DNA of 64,000 bases, from positions 25,761,001-25,825,000 of the forward strand of contig NC_059478.1 of NCBI RefSeq assembly GCF_018139145.2, read 5' to 3'. Below the pieces are notes generated by a model that saw only the letters and a list, made by a program, of their open reading frames with translations, searched no databases and was not told where the DNA came from. Made by a program: the position numbers and the translations under genes. Within the stretch, counting starts at the first letter, position 1, and every line of letters begins with the position of its first letter. Positions 30,346-43,400 of the stretch are shown piece after piece. The DNA comes from Gymnogyps californianus (taxonomy: Eukaryota; Chordata; Aves; Accipitriformes; Cathartidae).

Positions 30346-33300
30346 AATGCAGAACTTCTCAAATAGCAGACCTCACTAGATTCAGATCATGAGTAAATTT
30401 TGCCTAGATTGTGTCAAGGTCCCAGACTTACTAATTCTCCTGCATTCTTTTGGAAAATCCTGTATTTCTTACCATTTCCCTGGAGCTCTGGGGTGGTGGT
30501 GGGGAGCTGTACTCTGTGGCTGCAGTTCTCAGCTGTGCAGGCGGCATGTGTTGCTTCGTTAGCCTGGCAGAGCTGGGATTGGTGTCTTGCTTTTTGCTGA
30601 ACAAAATGATGCATCGTTCTATAAAAAATAATTGATTAGTCTTAGTCAAAGCTTTTCCTAGCAAATGTCACTCTTCCTGCAGTTCATATAACTCCTTTTT
30701 TATCCTTATTTTTTATTTTGCTCATAACTGGTATTCTTTAGTTGTATCACACTGGGTTTTTTTTGTGAATCTTGAAAAAAGAATGCTGTCACAGGGGTGA
30801 AGTTAGGGAAATAGCTAGGAGTCATGGCGATGACGTGCAGCCTGTATAATTACTTGTCATTACTGACATTCTACACAGGTATAGTACAACATCGCAAAGT
30901 ACCGTGCCGTCTTGTGGACTGACTGCATATTGCCAATTGCCAAACATTAGTATTCCAGTGTAAAGACCAAAACGTCTCTGTGAATACCATTAGAACTGGG
31001 TCACTAACAGAAGGTGCGTGACAGCTTAACCTGCAGAACAACTAAAACCATTTCCTCCGTCTCATACAGAGCAGAAATACGGAGAGTGAAGATTACGTGT
31101 ATAGTGTGAGCAGAATGACAAATGACAAGCCGTAGCAATATACTTATTTGGTGGCATTAGTGATGCAGTTCTGCCTTGGAAACAGTGAAAATAGGTGATC
31201 AGCTGGGTTTTGTGCTGCACTGGTTTTGCTAAATGTTCAAATTTAATAGGCATTCAAATGATTAAGTATTTCATTTTGTAGAGGACTCTCTCTTGCTCAG
31301 CAGCATCCTAATAACATCTACTATTTAGCATTTTCTATTCTGTTTGGAATAAAGAGGTTTTAACCTCACAGCTTCAACGTGTATATCTCTATTCCAGCTC
31401 TAGGAACTATTGCTGTAGCTGTGTGCTCAGCAGTCATAAAAATGCTGCAGACGGATTTATGTCATTTCAGAAAACATTATGGAATAAACTGGACTAGACT
31501 TCTGCCTTACCAAAATCCCTTTAAACCAGCTGGAGAAGAATGGAAGGGAACTCTTCCTGGATAGCACCGTTCCAGCTACCTTCTGAATCAGAAGGGCATG
31601 CTGAGACCTTCTTTATACGGAGAAAATGGAAGGTGTAAGCCAGGGAAAGGAAGTATCTGGAACTACAAAGAGAAACAGAATTAACGGAGTATTAGCTGAG
31701 TATCAGTAAGCGAGCTACACAGGCTCTCTGTGGTCCCTTGCTTTTGCTCCGTGTTAGTCTGGATAACGTAAGAATCAGCCTCTTTATAAGCCTTTATTAA
31801 TTACTCTTCTATCTTTTTTGGATGTGACAGAATATTTCTGGAGACAAACACTGTGATCATAGGCATGGCATCACACCACACTCTGCCTCATTCATCTGTA
31901 CCCCTTTTCCCTGCCAAGCCTCTCATGATTAGTTCACTTTTATTTAAAGTTGGAAAAAAAAAGTTCAGAAAACTAGCTCATACGGAAAAGAAAAATCAGG
32001 TCACTCAGATCTGTCTGCAGATTCAGGTCATATTCAGTGATGAGTTTAAATGGAAAAAATATGGGAGAATCAGTAAAATGAGGAGTATTTTTCCTACTCC
32101 TTCAACATGAAACTTCACTGTTGTTTCAAAAATACCGGAAAGACATCTCAAGTCCAAAATACTAAACAGGGATTAAACAGAGAAGGAAATAATCCAGAAG
32201 CAAACCAAATGCAATCTCTTCACAAGTAAAATATCCTCTTAACCCCGAAACGCCTTTTTCATTCAGAGTGATCAAAAAGATTTTTAAATTGTTTTGAGTA
32301 AAATACTGAACCAGAAGGCAATTATTTGCAATTCTATCTAAAACTAACAACTGAAGATTTGGTTTTACTATGTTTCAAAGGCAGGTAGTGTTATTCAAAT
32401 TCTCATTGTGTCTTTCCTTCCCATATTCATGAATTCTTTTTTGGCACATGAAGTGAACAGGTGTGAGCCAGTGCAAGGTGGCCCACAGGCCATAACCAGC
32501 AAAGAACTAATTGGCATCCATGTTGCAACAGGGCAGAGATCCAGCCAAATTATGACGAGGCACCGTGCCATCCTAATAGACTCACATTATCACGGATGCC
32601 AAGATTCCATAAATTTGCATTATTTACATTTAGTTAGGGCAAGATTCCTAGCTGGGAAATTCCACATGGTTGTCCATCTCTATCATATACAATTATGATG
32701 GAAAAAGATCTCTGTGACTAATCCAGCATCCTGAAATACTTTTCAGCAAGAATTTAAATATTCTTAATAATTATTTAAAAATGCTCCCACTCATCTACAT
32801 CAGTAAATTGTTTGAAAGTGTATTTTTGTTGTCTTTGTACAAAATGAATAAAAAATTTGTAAAATCAGATTTCCTCGTTGAAGATGTGTAAGCCTTTTCA
32901 GCTTGGTAAAAAGGGAGAAAGAATTGTTTTTTCTGCAGCAGTAGCAAGGTTCTTGTCTATGTAATAGTGAAAAAAAGGACAACTTTGAAGTTGCTTTTGT
33001 GAAAAATGAATGCAGAAACTGGTAACTTATGCCCTCAGGAAATAATTTGCAAAGACAAAAATGCTGAGAGGGTGTGAATTATTGAGATGAAACACAAGAT
33101 GATGATATATGCTCTGATTACTCCTTGAGGTAATGAATCTCTGTAGGTTTGTCTTTTCTACCGAGGAGATGGTGAACTACATCTTAATCTGCTCCCTGAT
33201 GCGATCTCACTCTCCACGGAAAAGCAGGCTGTAGCACTTGATGGCACCGCTGGTGAATGTTTTCCTGCAGCTCGGCAGCTTGGTGTTCCTGCCGAGGGCT

Positions 33301-34154
33301 GGGGGCTGCCCAGGGACGCTCCAGTCGCCCGAGCACTGCGGGGGGCTGGGGCTCGGTTCCCACCGTGTCACGCTGGAGGAGCTGGCGGGCCTCCTGGAAC
33401 AAAGAAGCGTGGCGTTTTCCCAAATGCTACCTGCTGCGGGTGACACCACAGGAAGGTCCTGCGCTCACCTTACATTTTCAGGGGCAATTAAGACCTTATT
33501 GACACGGAAGCCCGTTGCGGCTGGACACCTGAGCTGATCCCGGATCACGATGATGGGGGCAGAAACGCTGCCCTCACCCCCGGGAGACACTACTGCATTG
33601 TGCATCCTCAGTCTACGCCTCTGAGCCTCCTTTTTGCGACCGCAACGAGGCAGCCCTGTTCCTCCTCTCCCGGCGTGGAAGCAGAGCCTCTGCGGCCCGG
33701 AGGCGTCGCTCCCCTGGGCAGCCCTACCGGGAGCCAGGCTGCCGGGCTGGTGCGGTCCCCCGCGGCGTATTCCTCCTTTCTGTGCGTGTCTCACCGGCAG
33801 CCGCGGCGGGGGCGGCGTGCGGGCCGCTGCTGCCCGTCGGCCAGGCCGGCACCCCCTCAGCGGCGCCCGCTGCCTTCCCGGGGTGCCCCGCGCCCTTTCC
33901 CGCCTCGCACCTCCCGCCCGCCCCTCGTGACAAGTCTCGCGCGCTCCCCTCCTTCCCTCCCCCCCAAGTCTCGCGCCTCTTCCCCGCCGCGAGGCCGGTG
34001 CTCTCGCGATAGGCAGCGGCCGGCGGGCGGGCAGGGCGGGCACGCGGCGGGGGGGGGGGGTGGGGGGGGTGAGGAGGCGGTGCCGCGGCAGCCGCTGCGC
34101 CCGCGCTCCCTGACAGGCGGGCGGCGGGAGCGGTGGCGGCGGCGGCGGGCGGGC

Positions 34155-34223
34155 ATGTCCCTCCGCCCCGTGCGCAGGTGGTGGCGGCGACGGTGGCGGC
34201 GGCGCCGCCCCGGCTCTCCGTGA
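34155..34223 (+). other. Upstream ORF 1 in the presumed MAST2 5' leader
   Basis: ATG with G at -3 opens a 22-codon Arg/Trp-rich frame that ends at TGA 34221-34223. It is translated only if transcription starts upstream of 34,155, which is not known. Confidence 0.4.
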
Positions 34224-34235
34224 CTCCCGCCGGCC

Positions 34236-34286
34236 ATGGCCGGCTCCGCGCCGCGGGGGCCCGAGTCGTGCCGCAGCCGCCGCTGA
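34236..34286 (+). other. Upstream ORF 2, ending 15 nt before the MAST2 start
   Basis: GGCCATGG is a strong initiation context (G at -3 and +4). The frame reads MAGSAPRGPESCRSRR and stops at TGA 34284-34286, 15 nt before the MAST2 ATG. It is probably in the mature 5' leader and could lower MAST2 translation. Confidence 0.55.
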
Positions 34287-34301
34287 GGAGAAGCCGCCGC
34301 G

Positions 34302-34490
34302 ATGAGGAAGGGCCGCTCCCGGGGGGACAAAGCGGCGGCGCCGCCGCCGCCGCCGCCGCGCAGGGAGCCCGGGCGGGCGGTGGCCGCCAGCGCGGCGGAG
34401 CGGAGAGCCACCCTGCTGGGGGGCGGCGGCAGGAAGGAGACGGAGGACGCCAGGGCCGCGGGAGCGCCTTGCCGGGAGGCGCTGGAGAGG
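34302..34490 (+). CDS. MAST2: MAST2 coding exon 1
   Basis: Encodes 63 residues: MRKGRSRGDKAAAPPPPPPR, then REPGRAVAASAAERRATLLG, GGGRKETEDA and RAAGAPCREALER, ending AGG|GTAAAG in phase 0. The basic start followed by a proline run and RRE mirrors the mammalian N-terminus (basic, Pro-rich, RRE). The start context is GCGATGA. The rest of the exon is poorly conserved low-complexity sequence, so this start is supported mainly by frame, splice phase and that pattern. Confidence 0.85.
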
Positions 34491-37400
34491 GTAAAGCCGG
34501 GGCGTGGGGCCGGGGGGGCCCTGCCGGGCCGGTGGCGGCCGTTGGCATGGAGACGCGCGCCCCGCGTGGCGGGGGACCGCGGCGGGCGGGGGCGCCCGGC
34601 GGTGCCGCCTTCCGCGCCCGGCCGGGCTGCGGCTGCCGCAGTCGCGGGGCAGGGGCGCGCCTGGCCCGGGCGGGGGCTCCCGTGGCTCCGGCGTGGGGAG
34701 AGTGGCCGGGGGGTGGCTGGAGGCCGAGGGTTGGGGAGAGGTGGGGGGCTGCGCTCGGCGGGGGGGGGGGGGGGGGGGGGGGGGTCGGCCTGGGGGCAGG
34801 CTGCGTGCCGCGCTGCGTGCGGCGGCGGTTGTTGAGACTGCATCCTCCGAGCATCCTCTCACGTTACATACGGTGCCTCAGGTAGATGCCCCCAGAAGAG
34901 GAAAGGATAGATGTGGTGGTGAGAAATGGAGTGGTGGTGTGTCAGTGTTGTGACGGCATGGCGTTGAGTGAGTGGTGGGGGAGTCGTCGTGGTGCCAGAA
35001 GTCCTGCTTGCATGCCGATGAAGAAGCAAGGGAGGATGCAGTGAAATCTAGTTTGTGTTATATGCTTGCTGGTATTAATAATTACAGGATACTTCTTGCT
35101 AGGAACCTTCTGTAGGTCATTTCTAATTGTGACGTTAATTATGATGCTTTTTCCAGCGTTTTTAGGTCTTCTTGACGCTCAAAGCGATTTATTTAGGAAA
35201 CATACCTTTGCAGATATTTGAGAATGCATAGGCTTGTTAAAAGTGAGGGCACGTAACTTCAATGTGTCCACGTTTATGTCTTTCACCTCCACAAAAAAAG
35301 GATCTCCTGATTGCTGCTTAGCGTTACACGGATGAGAGACCCAAGAGATCTTAAACTTTGTTTCAATGTGTTTTGATATTCCTAGTTCTACAAGAGAGAA
35401 AAATGGTGGATGAGACTTAGCAGTTTAAAAATGTAGATGGCAACTAATGCCTTTTTTTTTTTTTGAAGAGAAGGAGAAAGTGTCACAAGTATGAATATCC
35501 AGGATGCAGTAATTCATTGCTTTGTTTTGCCATTTTTAGGAGCAAAGTGAAAAACTAAGTTCTTTGACCTTTCTTGTCAAAAAGGTCCTAAGTTTACGTC
35601 ATTGTTGCAGATGCACAGGTTTACTCTATTTTTTTATGATTTCTTAGGTTTTTCTAGAAAAGCTGCGTTACATTGCCTTCAATTATAGGAGACTTGTATT
35701 TTGGCTTTGACTAGTGGATCTCTCTTGAGTATAGATTTCTCAGACTGGGCCCTGGAAGAAGAGCGCTCTATTTTTTTATTTTATTCTCTAGTGCCTTGTT
35801 AAGCCAGGTGATTTAAGAGGTGCTGCTGCTTTTGATGCTTATCACTTCCTGAAACAATTAAAGAACACTAATATCCTTATTCAGGGGAAAAAAAAAATCT
35901 AAAAGCAGAAGAGGTGACTTAGTTTCTTCCCAACTGTCCATTCAAATAGTGATTGGTAGAGCTATCAAATGCAATAGCAAGGTGTTTGTTTTACTGTTTT
36001 GACATATTGTGTATGATATTGACATGGAAATTAGAGGAAATTATTTCCATTCTTGGTAGTTGTGAACTAAACTTTTTGCAAGTCATGCATAGAGAACATG
36101 CTGCATACCATATAATGTATTGAACACTCAGGAAGCTTCACCAAAACAGCATTAACATTGCAAAAAAGGAAAGGCTGCAAATTCAGAAATGCCAGTTTTT
36201 GAGATGCACAAGGCTTTTTAATGGGAGATACTGCCAGTTTGGTTTTAGCTTGAGTGCTCTGACTAAGACCTGATGTGACTTACGTGCTGGCAAGTATTCA
36301 GTGTGATGGAGTCTTTGAGGAGTTTTGCAGCTAAAATTAAGAAAGCTTCTACTCAACCTGTGTGAGATGCCCCCCAAACTTCAAAGGAGAACCTCTCATC
36401 CCCTCTCCCCTTTTGTCTTCCATTTGAAGTGGTGGAAGTTTTGTCAATGTGGTAAGCAACTGGAAATAGATATGTTGGACAAATTTAATAAACAGGACAA
36501 ATAAGTCTAGTCACAGCATTTCTGTCTTTAATATCAATAATTCAGTATTTCTTTAAACATCAGGAGTTGGTAGTGTGGATGTTGTGGAGAGAGCCTTCTG
36601 AGATGCAAAAGACAGTGTGATACTCCATTTCCACTGATGCAGCTTGTAGCTTGACAAATATTTCCTTTGGGGCCACTGCTGATTTAAGTAACCCTGTTGT
36701 TCCAAGCTTATAGTATACCCTCAGCTGTACCAATGCAACAGTGTGCACAGCTGCAGGGAACCATTCTGAATTAAATTCAGATTTCACAGTTTGTTTGCCA
36801 TACATTTGCACAAGTTTGTGGTTGGGGGAGACTAAGCTACTCCAATGTTGGAAAAAGTACTTATCAAACTGTGACTGTAGTAGTTAATCAATGTGCTGAC
36901 ATTTAGGCCTTTGAAAATCTGGTCCTTTAATGTGCTGCGCTTGGAGTTCTGACGTGTACATACAATTAAAGTTTTCACTTTTTTATGAGTTACATAAGAA
37001 CATAAAAATGACTGTACTTGGTCACATTAAAGATCCCTCTAGCCCAGTATCCTGCCTCTCTGAGCTGCCAAAAGCAGATGCTTGGAGAAGAGTATAGTGT
37101 ATATTGAGGAAATACCTCTCCCAGCTTCCAGTAATTTGTGGCTCGCAGGTTTCCGGAACTAGAGGTGATATTTGGTTTTAGTGCCCCCAGTGGGTTTTTT
37201 CTTCTATGAATTTGTCCAATCAGTATTTGAAGCCATGTATGCTTGTAGCATCCACAACATCCTGTGGCTGAGTGTTGTAAGGCTTAAACACATTTCGTGT
37301 GGAAAAAACACTTCTTTTTGTTTGTTTTTGAACTTTCTACCTACTTGTTTCATGCCTTGTTTGTTAATTCTTGTATTGGAAGAGGCAGTGAAAAAGAGAA

Positions 37401-40400
37401 CCCGTGTTCTTCTGTGTGGCTTATGGCTTGATAACTTTTTTATTTACCATCCCTTGCTTGTGACTTTTCCAGAGGAGTTTTAGAAAGAAGTGAGTCTATC
37501 CTTTTCATTGTCCTTGCTGTTTTCTTTGCACCTTTTGCAGGCCTGTTTGTGATTGGAGGTAGTGATGCAGGTATCAGAGGAACAGGGTTGGGGAACAATA
37601 ACCAGGACTGGCTACAGTATTTCAGCGTATAACAGCCTGTAAACTTATATAGCGTATTAGATTCTATTCTTCAATCTTCTACCTGCTTTTTCGTGATTAT
37701 CTTTAAGCATTGAGTTGACATTTTCGTGGAACTGTCTATTATAACTCTACAATCACTCTTTTAAGTGGTAATAGCTAGTTCAGAATGTGTCACTGTGTAT
37801 ATAAATTTAGGATTTTTTTTACACTATGCATCACTTTACATTTATCTACACTTGATCTTATTTGCTATTTCACAGCCCACTTAAACGGTATCATTAAGGT
37901 CTTCAGATCTTTGGCCATTGCTTTTGCAACCTTGAATAACTTTAAGCATTGTCAGCAAACTCTATCACATAAGTGTTAAGCTTCTTTGCTAGATTTTGCT
38001 GTAGAATGTTGAAGGTATCGGTCCCAGAACAGATTCTTGTGAGACTCCACTGGTGATCCTTCTTTTTTGGGAGAAAGGCCAATTGTTCCAACTTCTTATT
38101 TCCTATCTGTTAATCAGTCATTAATTCATAGTTTAATTGGCCTTCTTATCCCATGACAGTTTAGTTTCATTGAGTGAGGGCATCTTTGTCAAACACAGCT
38201 CACTTGGATTTCCATAAGGTATCAGCTTAATCATCGTATGTTTGCCGACCACATTGAAGGAGAAAAATGGAAAGTTGAGGTGAAAGTTATTGTTGCTTAG
38301 GAGTGACAGTCACTCTCCTCATCCAGAGGCATCTTATAAGCATTAGATTGTTTCCATATCATGCTTACATAATTAGTTTGAGACATTGTGATACTTATTG
38401 TGAAAGATCCCACAGAGATCATAGCCAATATTTGTCAGAGGCGCTTTTATTAGCGTTTTCTACTTCAAGTAGAAGTCAAAGGTCAAAGTTCTCATACAAA
38501 GGACTCTTCAGTGTCTAGAAGATATGACTTAAGGGGGTCATGATGGAAGTGTACAAGACCATGGTTGGTATGTAGCGGGTAGATAGCAAACAGCAGCTGA
38601 CTGTGTCCTCTAGTATTAAGCTAGGAGTCAGGCTTAAAAGGAGAATCTTCACGCAAAAGATAATACATGTATGATTTTTTTTTTTTTTTGCCAAAGGATG
38701 CAATGGATGCAAAAAGCATTCAGAATTGAAGTCCTGGAGGAGGAATCTAGTGAAGATTATTAAATAGGCAGACTGCATCCACCTGAGGACAACAGCTGAA
38801 ATTAACTAATGTCTAGAACATTACAACAGGGCAAATGCACGATGCTCCCCTTTACTTGTCTGTAGGGAATGTCTTTGCTATTTTTATAGGTTTTTTTCCA
38901 TGACGAATGGGTGTTAGCCTGTCCCTAACAAATCTGAATCCTGTCTTCCTCTGAAAGCAAGGGGAGAAAACACAGATACGAGGAAAGTTGAAGTATTGTG
39001 GAAGGTCTAGGGGGATGGGGGTTGAGAGTCAAAAGATTAAAAACAGAGGACACTGAGCATCGCTGAACTGCATTCTCTGCTCTAAAGGCATCCAGGAAAC
39101 TAGTGGGTGCTGCCCAGTGGTGCTTTGCTCGGAGGTATGACAGGATGAGGGAACAGAAACAGACCTCATGCTTGTCAGCTTTTTTCCCTCACTTCTGTCA
39201 AAGCTTCCCTCTCCTCTTGCTATGGATGGCCAGGGCCAGGAGAGGATTTATGAGTAGATTCCATGACTTTGTGATTTTGTAGGTTAATAAAGAGATGAAG
39301 GGGGAAAGCAGTAGCAGAATCTCAACAAGCAGTTCAAAGGGCTGGTAGAGAGACTGCAAGTTGTAGAGGTGGGATTTTGGGTTATATGGATCCTTTGTCT
39401 TGTATAAAGTGTAACTTGGCTGTTGCTGACGAAGAGTTGGACTGAAATGTTGCTAAACCTGGAGGCTCCCCTGCTGCATGTACGTTCATTGTATGAGAAA
39501 TGTTCAGCTGATGCCAACAGGCAATCTGCATACGTAGTATTGAGAAAGATGAAAAACCTCCTTAGTCCTGGCTAGTTTTGTGTTGGGGGAGCCCTTTCTA
39601 TACGGCAGTCAGTGCAGTAGACTGTCTCCAGCTGTCAATTTTGATGTGCCTGAAAAAGGGAGATCTTGCGTGTTCCCCAGACAGTACGTTTTGTCATTTC
39701 TGCATTGGATAGAAAGTATTTCCTGAGGTTTGAACAAGGTAGCTGACTTAACAATCCAATCATTTAACTATTATAGTCATTTGGCACTGTAGTGCTACAA
39801 ACTTTCTGAGAGCAGCAAAAGTATTCCTTTCTTTCCACATGTCTTTGAAACTTTGTAGATATGTACGTCCCAAAGCCAAAATGGATTACTGTGGTTATCC
39901 AGTGTGATTTCCCCACATGTGCAGGCTGTGGAGCTTTCCTGAGAGATAAATTAAAACATCTGTCTTAGAAATTGATCTTATCTTAGCCTTAGATCATGGT
40001 GTGTCTGTCACCTCTTCTGGAAAGCTCTACCAATGTTTAATTATTCCTGCAGTTAGGAAACTAAACCACATCTTATTTCAAGGCTTGTTTTGTCTAATGT
40101 CCAGCTTTCAGCTGTGGAATATGCCTATGCTAGCACAGGCAGTAAAAATTCTCTACTATCTGATATCTTTTCCATGTATAAGTATTTGAAATGTAAAATC
40201 TAGCTTCAGTTGGAACAGAAGACACCGAGTTCTTTTGCTTCTAGCACTTTGTGCTTTCCCCCCGATTGTTCTTGGAGTGTGTGCACCAAAAATAGGTAGT
40301 ATTCTGGCAGCAGCCTGGAATAGTGTGATCACAGACAAGGTTACTTCACTACTGTTTGATACTTGTCTTTTTACAATTTTGGGGATTGCATTATCACAGT

Positions 40401-43400
40401 TGGGTGTGTCGTATGAGAGAAAGTTTTGTAACCTTATGCCTATGTGGATATTTCTACTCCCTGTATTCAGGACATTGTGCAAATTGGTCCAAGACTACTT
40501 CTAAACGTTAGGTTAGAAAGCTTATCCCTCCTTCATGTTGTCTTTTTTTTCTTTTTTTTTTTTTTTTTTTGAAGGAATGGCAAACGATCTTTCCCACTGA
40601 CTTCTCACCCTGTTCGTTTTTTTGGAAAGCAGTCAGTGACCGGCAGGGAGAAACTGGCCAAACCCCAGAGTGCTAGTCAGTTTTGTTTTGCCTCCACAGC
40701 TGCAAAGAAGCTGTTACCATGCTTTCCGTGCTGCGTGGCAAGCCTAGAAATTGAAGAGATCTTTCTTTTTTCCTAATCAGAACTTCTGGGCTTCAAATAT
40801 AATCAGCATTTTCTCTTTTTTTTCTTTTCCCTCTAGGTGCCATCAGTGCTATTAAAGACAGTACCTCTATTGTGATGAGCCCTGTACGTAGACTGCATAA
40901 CAGTTTGGTGTTCTTTGGTTATTTCTGCCATGAGTCTTCCCTTTTGTTTGATAGGTGAAGAAGCAAGCTTTTGGAGTTCAGTTGACACTTTGCTTCTGAG
41001 CTTTCTCTACACCTCTGTCTCTGAGGCTGCTGATCAGAGCTCTGTTGCAGCTCCTGTTCCGCTCCCCCAGCCATGGACTCTATGATTACCAGTTTACAAC
41101 ACTCAAAGCTGTTTCTTCTAACTTCGTATCAAAACCTACAGGCTGGGATGAAACTTAATCTGAAGAAGATGGAAGTTTATTTCTAAAGTTCAAGCAAATA
41201 AACAGAATCAAATGGACGTATCGCTAGCAATGCAGATTGCATTTACAATAAAGTGTAGATTTTAATATTCACATTACAGATTCCGTAAAAGCGAATATAG
41301 ATTAAACATAGCCAAATATGTTCTGTAAGCATCATTGCCCCTTCTTATCAAAGGAGGGACGGAGTGCTGCTGAATTCTAGAAGATCAGGAACCATCTGTT
41401 TACATAAATACTTCTAGCTACCTGTTTTGGGGTATTGTTGCCATTTAGGGCTGATTTTACGGCAGTTCTGTCCTGTGCCTGTTTCATCAAGGGAGCTAAA
41501 GAAAGTCTTAAGGAAGACATTGGTAAAGACTCCTAAATTGCAAGCTGTGGATGTGATTTACCATTAAAAAGTCAGTTACTGTTTGTAGACCTCAGACTTC
41601 CTTTTCCCATCTCCCTTTCTTTGTTGCTCTCTAGCTCTTTTTATCATTACAGGGAGAGAGCAAAAAATAAGTGTGGTTTTTTTTTTTTTTTATAAGAAGA
41701 TGCCACGTTCTAGCCTGTAAAGCTTCTAATCTGGTGAACCAGAGTCCGGAGTGTATGGTTGGCTGGCAGGCATTCTTACTGATCCTCAGAGTTTAATTTC
41801 TTAAGTTTATCCCCTTCTCCATGGAGAAAAAAAGGTTAAGAAGCCAGAGCATAGCTGCGGAAGAAGGAGCTGTTCCCTATGACATGTATGGTTCTGTCTC
41901 TGTTTTCCTCTGTGTCCTTTTCCTGAGGAGGCAAGAAAAGAAACCAGAAAGAACAAACCTCTCAATGTCCTGTAGGTATGTCTTGCTGCCTTCCGTGAGC
42001 TGATTCTTGTTGATGCCAGAGCTACTCCTGCTTGACTTCTTCATTAGCCATAGTTTTGCCTTTCTGTTATTTTGATCGGGCAGCGATGACAGCTGCTGAC
42101 AATATGTTGCTCTTAGTTCATTTCTATATTTATACTAATGTTTAGAAGTACGGAGGGGCGAAAAAGTGACTGAAGAAGAGTCATCTAAAAGCAGGCAAAG
42201 GGGAATAGAGTCAAATGATCAATTCTGCAATGTACTTGTTAGTTAATAACAGAATTGAGCTGAAAGATTCATCTAGAAGCAGACAAAAGGGACGTAGAGT
42301 CAAGTGACCAATTCTGCCATGGGCTTGTTAGATAATAGCAAAATAGTGCCAAAGGGCATATGGCACTTCTCTGGCCTGATATAATAAAAACATCACTTCC
42401 CTCGAAGTTGAATATTAATGGAGAAACCTAATTTGTTTAAATCGATTTGTGTAAATCAATAAGTAGGTAAGCATTGCATCAGCAGCTTAGATGATTCAAC
42501 TCGCCCATGTGAGACTTCAATTTCCTGTCACAAGTGAAGAGTAAGAGCAAATACGGTGTATTAGCCACATTCATTTCATATCTTGCATATTAGAATAGCT
42601 AAGCAGGCAGTGGAGAGATTATGAATATATAGGTGTTCATGTTGCTGATGATTTGCATCCGAGTTCAGCAGTGCACTGCATTTCTTGTCCAAAAAGAGTA
42701 TAGAAGTGAAGAAGCGAAGAGAAGTCTTCTGTCAGAAGTGACTGGATTTGGTGTGGGACTACTTGTCTTTGTAATCATAATCAATTATTAGTTTGAAGGG
42801 AAAAGCTGCTGCTACTTAGTGTTTGTTACAGAGCACTTGAGGATAACAGCGGGGTGCTGTCCAAGGCTAGGATTAGGCATCTACAAAACACTCAGAAAGA
42901 CTGTGGATATATTCATGACTGTATGCTTCGGGAAACCAAGTAATATCCGTGTGTGTTGTGTTGGAGGAATGGGCATGCGTTATTGACTTTAGGCCTAGAA
43001 GTTGACTTACTTCTTGAGGAAGCGCATATGCCTTCTTGCAGGACAAAGAATGTGAATGTTGTCCTGCCTGTCAAGGTAGTTCTTAGAGTCTCTAGAAAAG
43101 GCAATTCTTGATTTTTATCTGATAGGTTATTTTTATTGCCTGAGCTGCCTGTTGTGCTCCATAAGCTAACATAGCTTTGGTGCTTGAAAGAAATACAGTG
43201 GATTATTATAGATACGATGGTAGGCATTTATTTAAAAGAAAAGGTTTTTTTTACTCTTATTTAATTCTTATTCATGGAACCTGAGTAGCTGAAGCTAAGG
43301 AAGCAGTGAAGACCCACCAGGTTAGTGAGCTGTTTGAGACTAAAACAAAAAGCTTTGTCACCCATCAAGACCTTGTTCCTCAAGAACCACAGTAGCTAAA

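Larger units (their letters stand above)
23905..33500. other. Intergenic sequence between the RBP and MAST2 promoters
   Basis: About 9.6 kb upstream of both genes, transcribed outward. No reading frame here looks like a real gene. It holds two small direct duplications (25,895-25,949; 26,786-26,840), a TTA run, a 13-bp-arm hairpin (29,679-29,712) and an old CR1 fragment (30,065-30,345). Any oestrogen-responsive control of RBP would be expected in the first few kilobases, but no full palindromic oestrogen-response element was recognised. Confidence 0.6.
33540..34860. promoter_or_regulatory. MAST2: CpG island and promoter / 5' UTR of MAST2
   Basis: Extremely GC- and CpG-rich sequence surrounds the MAST2 start codon at 34302, with no TATA box near it. 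It includes a G run at 34,049-34,069 (12 G, T, 8 G) and a 25-base G run at 34,760-34,784. The transcription start probably lies between about 34,000 and 34,200. Long reading frames on both strands here are by-products of the GC content. Confidence 0.8.

Noticed and set aside
33184..33537. GC-rich overlapping ORFs on both strands just upstream of the MAST2 island
   Set aside because: I considered an alternative first exon, but neither translation is recognisable and no good donor in frame with MAST2 exon 2 was identified.
33465..34862. 465-codon minus-strand open frame, with other long frames on both strands, over the MAST2 CpG island
   Set aside because: The products are Pro/Arg/Ala low-complexity in every frame, as expected where GC-rich sequence lacks stop codons. 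The plus-strand MAST2 exon explains the locus.
39960..40500. Stretch resembling old CR1 antisense sequence, with an 89-codon hydrophobic plus-strand ORF at 40,235-40,504
   Set aside because: The resemblance is too weak to name by eye, and the ORF has no recognisable features. A sensitive repeat search would decide.
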